Part shown: positions 60,598-64,000 of the stretch, in pieces
Layout: the number at the start of each line of letters is the position of its first letter
Position numbering within the stretch: position 1 is the first letter of the stretch
Source: Thermoguttaceae bacterium
GTDB taxonomy: Bacteria; Planctomycetota; Planctomycetia; Pirellulales; Thermoguttaceae
NCBI GenBank assembly: GCA_017405595.1
Contig: JAFRAC010000007.1
Coordinates: 372,001 to 436,000 of the forward strand
Direction: 5' to 3'
DNA: 64,000 nucleotides
Translations under genes and position numbers: made by a program
Notes under the pieces: model-generated
Told to the model about the DNA's origin: nothing
What the model saw: only the letters and a program-made list of their open reading frames with translations
Database searches by the model: none

Positions 60598-63432
60598 ATG
60601 CCGTTTTCCAACCCTTCCCTGGATCGTTTTTACAGCAAAGTCCGCAAAGTTCTTCCGAAAGAGCGCGCCCTGACCGATGATCTGCGCCGTCTGGCGTGGG
60701 GGACCGACGCCGGATTCTACCGGATGATTCCCGAAATCGTCCTTTTTCCGAAAAATGAAGAGGAGATGTCGGCCGTTCTGCGGGCGGCGTCCGAAGAGAT
60801 GTGCGCCGTAACGTTCCGCGCGGCGGGAACCTCTCTTTCGGGACAGGCGATCAGCGACTCGGTTCTCATCGTCGCCGGAAAGAACTGGGAAGAGTACGAG
60901 CTTGCCGAAGACCTGAGTACGATTGAGGTTCAGCCCGGCATCGTCGGGCAGCGGGTCAACGACATTCTCGCAAAATACGGCCGGAAAATCTCTCCCGATC
61001 CCGCGTCGATCAAGTCGGCGATGATCGGCGGGATCATCATCAACAACGCTTCCGGAATGAATTGCGGCGTTCACGGGAACAGCGACCGGATTATCAAGTC
61101 GGCGCGGCTCATTCTGGCCGACGGAACCCTTCTCGATACCGGCAATCCCCGCAGCCGCGAGTCGTTCGAAAGCAGCCATCCCGGCTTTATCGCCGAAATC
61201 AAAAAGATCCGCGACGATATCCGGGCGGACACCGGACTCGTCGAAAAGATCAAGCGGAAATACAGGATCAAGAACGTTACGGGCCTGAACCTGCTCCCCT
61301 TTGTGCGGTTCGACGATCCGTTCGACATTATCGCCCACCTCCTTGTCGGTTCCGAGGGAACGCTCGCGTTCCTGGCGCGCGCCGTTCTCAAAACCGAAAA
61401 GATTCTGCCCCGCACCGCGAGCGCGATGGTCTACTTCCCGGGAATCGACTACGCGTGTCAGGCGGTTCAGAAGCTTCAGTCTGAACCGGTCGCCAGCGTT
61501 GAGCTTCTGGACCGGCTCGCGCTCCGGTCGATTGAGGGGCGTCCCGGTATGCCGGAATACCTGGCATCGCTCCCCGGCGACGCCACCGCCCTTCTGCTGG
61601 AAACGCGCGCGGCGACCGGCGAGCAGCTCGAAAGCCAGATCGCCCAGATTACCGGCGCGCTGAAAGATTTCAACACGCTCTTTCCGGTCGAGTTCACCGA
61701 AGACCCCGCCACCTGCGCCGTCTGGTGGGGGATCCGGGCGGGGATTTTCCCCTCGGTCGGCGGGATGCGCGAACTGGGAACGACCACGCTCATCGAGGAT
61801 GTGGCGTTTCCCATGGACGTTCTTCCCGAAGCGACGAAACGCCTGCAGGAGCTGATCGCCCAATACGGCTATGCCGACGGGGTGATCTACGGCCATGCGC
61901 GGGACGGAAATTTCCACTTCATCCTGAACCAGCGGTTCGACTCCCAGAAAGAGGTCGACCGTTACGCCGGCCTGATGCGCGACGTGGTCAAACTGGTCGC
62001 CGACGACTACGGCGGGTCGCTCAAAGCCGAGCATGGCACCGGCCGGAACATGGCGCCGTTTGTCGAACGGGAATGGGGCGCCGACGCTTTCGGGATGATG
62101 AAACGGGTGAAAAAACTCTTCGATCCCGAAGGGCTGATCAATCCGGGCGTGATCTTTAACGACGATCCCGACTGCTTCATCCGCAGCTTCAAACCGCTGC
62201 CGAAGGTCAACCCGAAGGTCGACAAGTGCATTGAATGCGGATTCTGCGAAGTCAACTGTGTGACATGCGGCTTTACCCTCTCGTCGCGCCAGAGGATTGT
62301 CCTTTCCCGCGAAATGGCGCGTCTGGCGCAGACCGGGGAAGACCCGGCGCGGCTGCGGCGGCTGAAAAAAGCGTACCGTTACTGGGGGAACATGACCTGT
62401 GCCGGGGACGGCCTTTGCGCCACGAGCTGCCCGATGGGGATCAATACCGGCGATCTGACGCACGATATCCGCCAGGCCGACGCCCCGCAGGGGGGTCTTG
62501 TCTGGAATCTGGGGAATCTGGCCGCCAATCATCTCGGCCTGATCGAAACGGCGCTTCGTCCCGTCCTCTCGGTGGCGAATCTGGGGCACACTGTTCTCGG
62601 CACCCGCATCATGTCGGGGGTCTGCAATACGCTCAATAAGTGCGGGGTTCCCCTTTGGGTTCCCGCGATGCCGCGGGCGCATAAGGTCAAAAAGATCAAG
62701 ACCCCGCCGAAACCGGAGCGGCCGAAAGTGGTCTATTTCCCGAGCTGCATCAACCAGACATTCGGAACCCCGAAAGGGGCATCCGACCCGACCCCGCTCA
62801 CCGATAAGATGACCGGCCTGCTCGAAAAGGCGGGATACGATGTGATCTATCCCAAGGGGATGAAGAACCTCTGCTGCGGCACAATCTGGGAAAGCAAGGG
62901 GATGCCCGATATTGCCGACCGCAAGACGAAGGAGCTGGAAGCAGCGCTTCTCGAAGCGAGCGAAAACGGCAAATACCCCGTTCTTTGCGACCAGTCCCCC
63001 TGCCTCTACCGGATGCGGCACGAAATCAAGTCGATGAAGCTCTACGAGCCGATCGAGTTTATCGAGGAGTTCCTGGTTGACCGCCTCGATTTCCACCCGA
63101 TCGACGAGCCGGCGGCGTTCCATGTCACCTGTTCTGTGACAAAGATGAACCTGCGCGGCGCGCTTGAGCGGCTGGCCGCCCGGTGCACGACGAAACCGTT
63201 CTTCCCCGAAGAGGTCGGCTGCTGCGGGTTCGCCGGCGACAAAGGGTTTACCTATCCCGAAGTGAACCGGTACGCGCTCCGCAAACTCCGCCCGCAGCTG
63301 GAAGAGCGGCAGATCAGGATCGGTTTTTCGAACAGCCGGACCTGCGAGATTGGCCTCTCAACCAACAGCGGAATCCCCTATATGTCGATCGTCTACCTGG
63401 TCGACAAGGTCACAACCCCGAAAAACCGCTGA
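60598..63432 (+). CDS. FAD-linked oxidase / Fe-S oxidoreductase fusion (D-lactate dehydrogenase-like)
   Basis: A 944-residue fusion of GlcD-like and GlcF-like parts. Residues about 1-520 are a PCMH-type FAD-binding oxidase (FRAAGTSLSGQAISDSVLI near 88; ASIKSAMIGGIIINNASG near 140). Residues about 545-640 hold two Fe-S clusters (CIECGFCEVNC near 547; CAGDGLCATSCP near 605). Residues about 700-944 are two CCG-type domains (PSCINQTFG, CCGTIWESKG, CCGFAGDKGF). This matches D-lactate dehydrogenases of the Dld-II/LdhB type. D-2-hydroxyglutarate or glycolate are alternatives. The ATG at 60598 is chosen over a TTG at 60571. It lies 160 bases behind the glycosyltransferase gene. Confidence 0.87.
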   Translation: MPFSNPSLDRFYSKVRKVLPKERALTDDLRRLAWGTDAGFYRMIPEIVLFPKNEEEMSAVLRAASEEMCAVTFRAAGTSLSGQAISDSVLIVAGKNWEEYELAEDLSTIEVQPGIVGQRVNDILAKYGRKISPDPASIKSAMIGGIIINNASGMNCGVHGNSDRIIKSARLILADGTLLDTGNPRSRESFESSHPGFIAEIKKIRDDIRADTGLVEKIKRKYRIKNVTGLNLLPFVRFDDPFDIIAHLLVGSEGTLAFLARAVLKTEKILPRTASAMVYFPGIDYACQAVQKLQSEPVASVELLDRLALRSIEGRPGMPEYLASLPGDATALLLETRAATGEQLESQIAQITGALKDFNTLFPVEFTEDPATCAVWWGIRAGIFPSVGGMRELGTTTLIEDVAFPMDVLPEATKRLQELIAQYGYADGVIYGHARDGNFHFILNQRFDSQKEVDRYAGLMRDVVKLVADDYGGSLKAEHGTGRNMAPFVEREWGADAFGMMKRVKKLFDPEGLINPGVIFNDDPDCFIRSFKPLPKVNPKVDKCIECGFCEVNCVTCGFTLSSRQRIVLSREMARLAQTGEDPARLRRLKKAYRYWGNMTCAGDGLCATSCPMGINTGDLTHDIRQADAPQGGLVWNLGNLAANHLGLIETALRPVLSVANLGHTVLGTRIMSGVCNTLNKCGVPLWVPAMPRAHKVKKIKTPPKPERPKVVYFPSCINQTFGTPKGASDPTPLTDKMTGLLEKAGYDVIYPKGMKNLCCGTIWESKGMPDIADRKTKELEAALLEASENGKYPVLCDQSPCLYRMRHEIKSMKLYEPIEFIEEFLVDRLDFHPIDEPAAFHVTCSVTKMNLRGALERLAARCTTKPFFPEEVGCCGFAGDKGFTYPEVNRYALRKLRPQLEERQIRIGFSNSRTCEIGLSTNSGIPYMSIVYLVDKVTTPKNR

Positions 63433-63455
63433 TTTCAGGGTTCCGGTCCGGTTTT

Positions 63456-63496
63456 GCCCCCTTCCCGGTGCGGTACCGCCCGGGAAGGGGGCTTTT
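63456..63496 (+). terminator. Intrinsic terminator after the FAD/Fe-S oxidoreductase gene
   Basis: A perfect 13-bp stem (GCCCCCTTCCCGG 63456-63468 with CCGGGAAGGGGGC 63480-63492) is followed by TTTT. It lies 23 bases past the stop codon. Confidence 0.88.
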
Positions 63497-63614
63497 GTTG
63501 GGTTCCGGCCCTCCCCGCCGGCGGGGAGGGGCCGGCGAGGCGGCCGGCTCTTTTCCCCATTTTTCCGGGCCCTTTTTTGCGGGGGGAGGGGCGTTTTGCG
63601 CCCCTGCTTCCCTC

Positions 63615-63642
63615 TTGACCCTTTTCGCCCCTATTATAGAAT
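63615..63642 (+). promoter_or_regulatory. Promoter of ppdK
   Basis: TTGACC (63615-63620) and TAGAAT (63637-63642) are 16 bases apart in an AT-rich stretch. The start near 63650 would leave an unusually long leader of about 150 bases before the ppdK ATG. Between the upstream terminator and this promoter (63497-63614) the sequence is a GC-rich spacer with no gene. Confidence 0.65.
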
Positions 63643-63649
63643 TATATTG

Positions 63650-63798
63650 AGGTTTTATATCGCCGGAGGCGTATAAGATCCAGTATGGGGAGAACCTCTC
63701 CCTCGGCGAAAGAGTATTATGATTTCAGATCGTGCGGAATGTTCCTCAGTAGGGCGTTCGGCACGGTCATTAACCATCAAATAAGGGTTTCTTTGATT
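63650..63798 (+). other. Structured 5' leader of ppdK
   Basis: About 150 bases of untranslated leader. TCGCCG (from 63660) can pair with CGGCGA some 45 bases later, closing an inner GGGGAG/CTCTCC hairpin. No known riboswitch is recognised and no T-run follows. It may only be an mRNA-stabilising structure. Confidence 0.35.
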
Positions 63799-64000
63799 AT
63801 GGCAAAGTACGTTTACAGTTTTGGACCTCTCGGAACCGACGGCGACGCGACCATGCGCAACCTCCTCGGCGGAAAAGGCGCTAACCTTGCCGAAATGGCG
63901 AAGATCGGTCTTCCTGTTCCTTCCGGGTTCACGATCACGACCGAAGTCTGCACCTACTTCTATGATAACAACCGTCAGTATCCGCCGGAACTGAAAGACC
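63799..64000 (+). CDS. ppdK: Pyruvate, phosphate dikinase (N-terminal part)
   Basis: Cut by the window end; 67 residues are visible. [16 protein letters not shown], then [20 protein letters not shown] and [12 protein letters not shown], are the start of the PEP-synthase/PPDK nucleotide-binding domain (the [10 protein letters not shown] loop binds ATP). PPDK interconverts pyruvate and PEP using ATP and phosphate, typical of anaerobes that use pyrophosphate-based glycolysis. Its position behind a lactate dehydrogenase-like gene fits pyruvate metabolism, but a terminator lies between them. Confidence 0.93.
   Translation, partial: MAKYVYSFGPLGTDGDATMRNLLGGKGANLAEMAKIGLPVPSGFTITTEVCTYFYDNNRQYPPELKD

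Noticed and set aside
60586..63123. 845-residue open frame antisense to the FAD/Fe-S oxidoreductase
   Set aside because: It is a shadow of a gene with clear domains on the other strand. High GC keeps stop codons rare in the antisense frame. No family motif or ribosome-binding site is seen.

Overview
The window is a GC-rich chromosomal segment with ordinary bacterial housekeeping genes and a large share of secreted proteins. Several families point to Planctomycetota: two DUF1080 proteins, a BBP7-like outer-membrane protein, a GYF_2/zinc-ribbon/TM2 protein, ExbB/ExbD-like proteins with long coiled coils, and a thiamine phosphate synthase with an N-terminal ThiD2-like domain. The secreted glycosidases, a sialidase, acetolactate decarboxylase and pyruvate phosphate dikinase suggest a fermentative glycan degrader, perhaps a gut or rumen member of the Pirellulales. 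That placement is inferred from gene content, because no rRNA is present. I saw no CRISPR array, transposase, integrase or prophage.

Layout. 0.2-8.3 kb (+): an outer-membrane beta-barrel protein, a tiny sigma-region-2-like protein, then a secreted glycan-degrading trio (GH16, six-hairpin glycosidase, GH2). 15.4-8.4 kb (-): one apparent seven-gene operon (UDP-sugar pyrophosphorylase, LRR lipoprotein, two DUF1080 proteins, thiE, pgsA, CPBP protease) from a TTGACC/TATAAT promoter to a strong terminator. 15.5-20.8 kb (+): a SPOR-like secreted protein, a homocysteine methyltransferase/MTHFR fusion, ispD and a second homocysteine methyltransferase. 20.9-21.6 kb: an AT-richer single-gene cassette. 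32.9-21.6 kb (-): a Tol/Exb-like envelope cluster (ExbB-like, two ExbD-like proteins, lipoprotein, TPR protein, M16 peptidase). 34.4-37.5 kb: a DegT aminotransferase diverging from an MBOAT/DHHW polysaccharide-acetylation pair. 40.3-37.5 kb (-): clpB behind a textbook sigma-54 motif.

40.4-47.2 kb (+): a complete trpEGDCFBA operon with overlapping genes, preceded by a T-box riboswitch. It has a UGG specifier candidate, a UGGC bulge matching a G73 discriminator, and mutually exclusive antiterminator and terminator. It ends in a perfect 20-bp inverted repeat. 47.3-49.1 kb (-): a low-GC TM2 protein and a YhfC-type membrane protease. 49.4-64 kb: a GH-A family glycosidase, an exported acetolactate decarboxylase, tRNA-Lys(UUU), a PuuD-like amidotransferase, DUF5662, fabF, an RluA-type pseudouridine synthase, an esterase diverging from a sialidase, a GT39-like glycosyltransferase, a D-lactate dehydrogenase-like FAD/Fe-S protein, and the start of ppdK.

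The most interesting signals are regulatory. They are the trp T-box outside its usual phyla, the sigma-54 motif at clpB, homopolymer tracts inside two promoter spacers, a recurrent 16-nt promoter spacer, and convergent genes whose stop codons lie inside shared hairpins. The best candidate for an under-described system is the Tol-like cluster. One of its two ExbD-like proteins keeps the transmembrane aspartate and the other has lost it.
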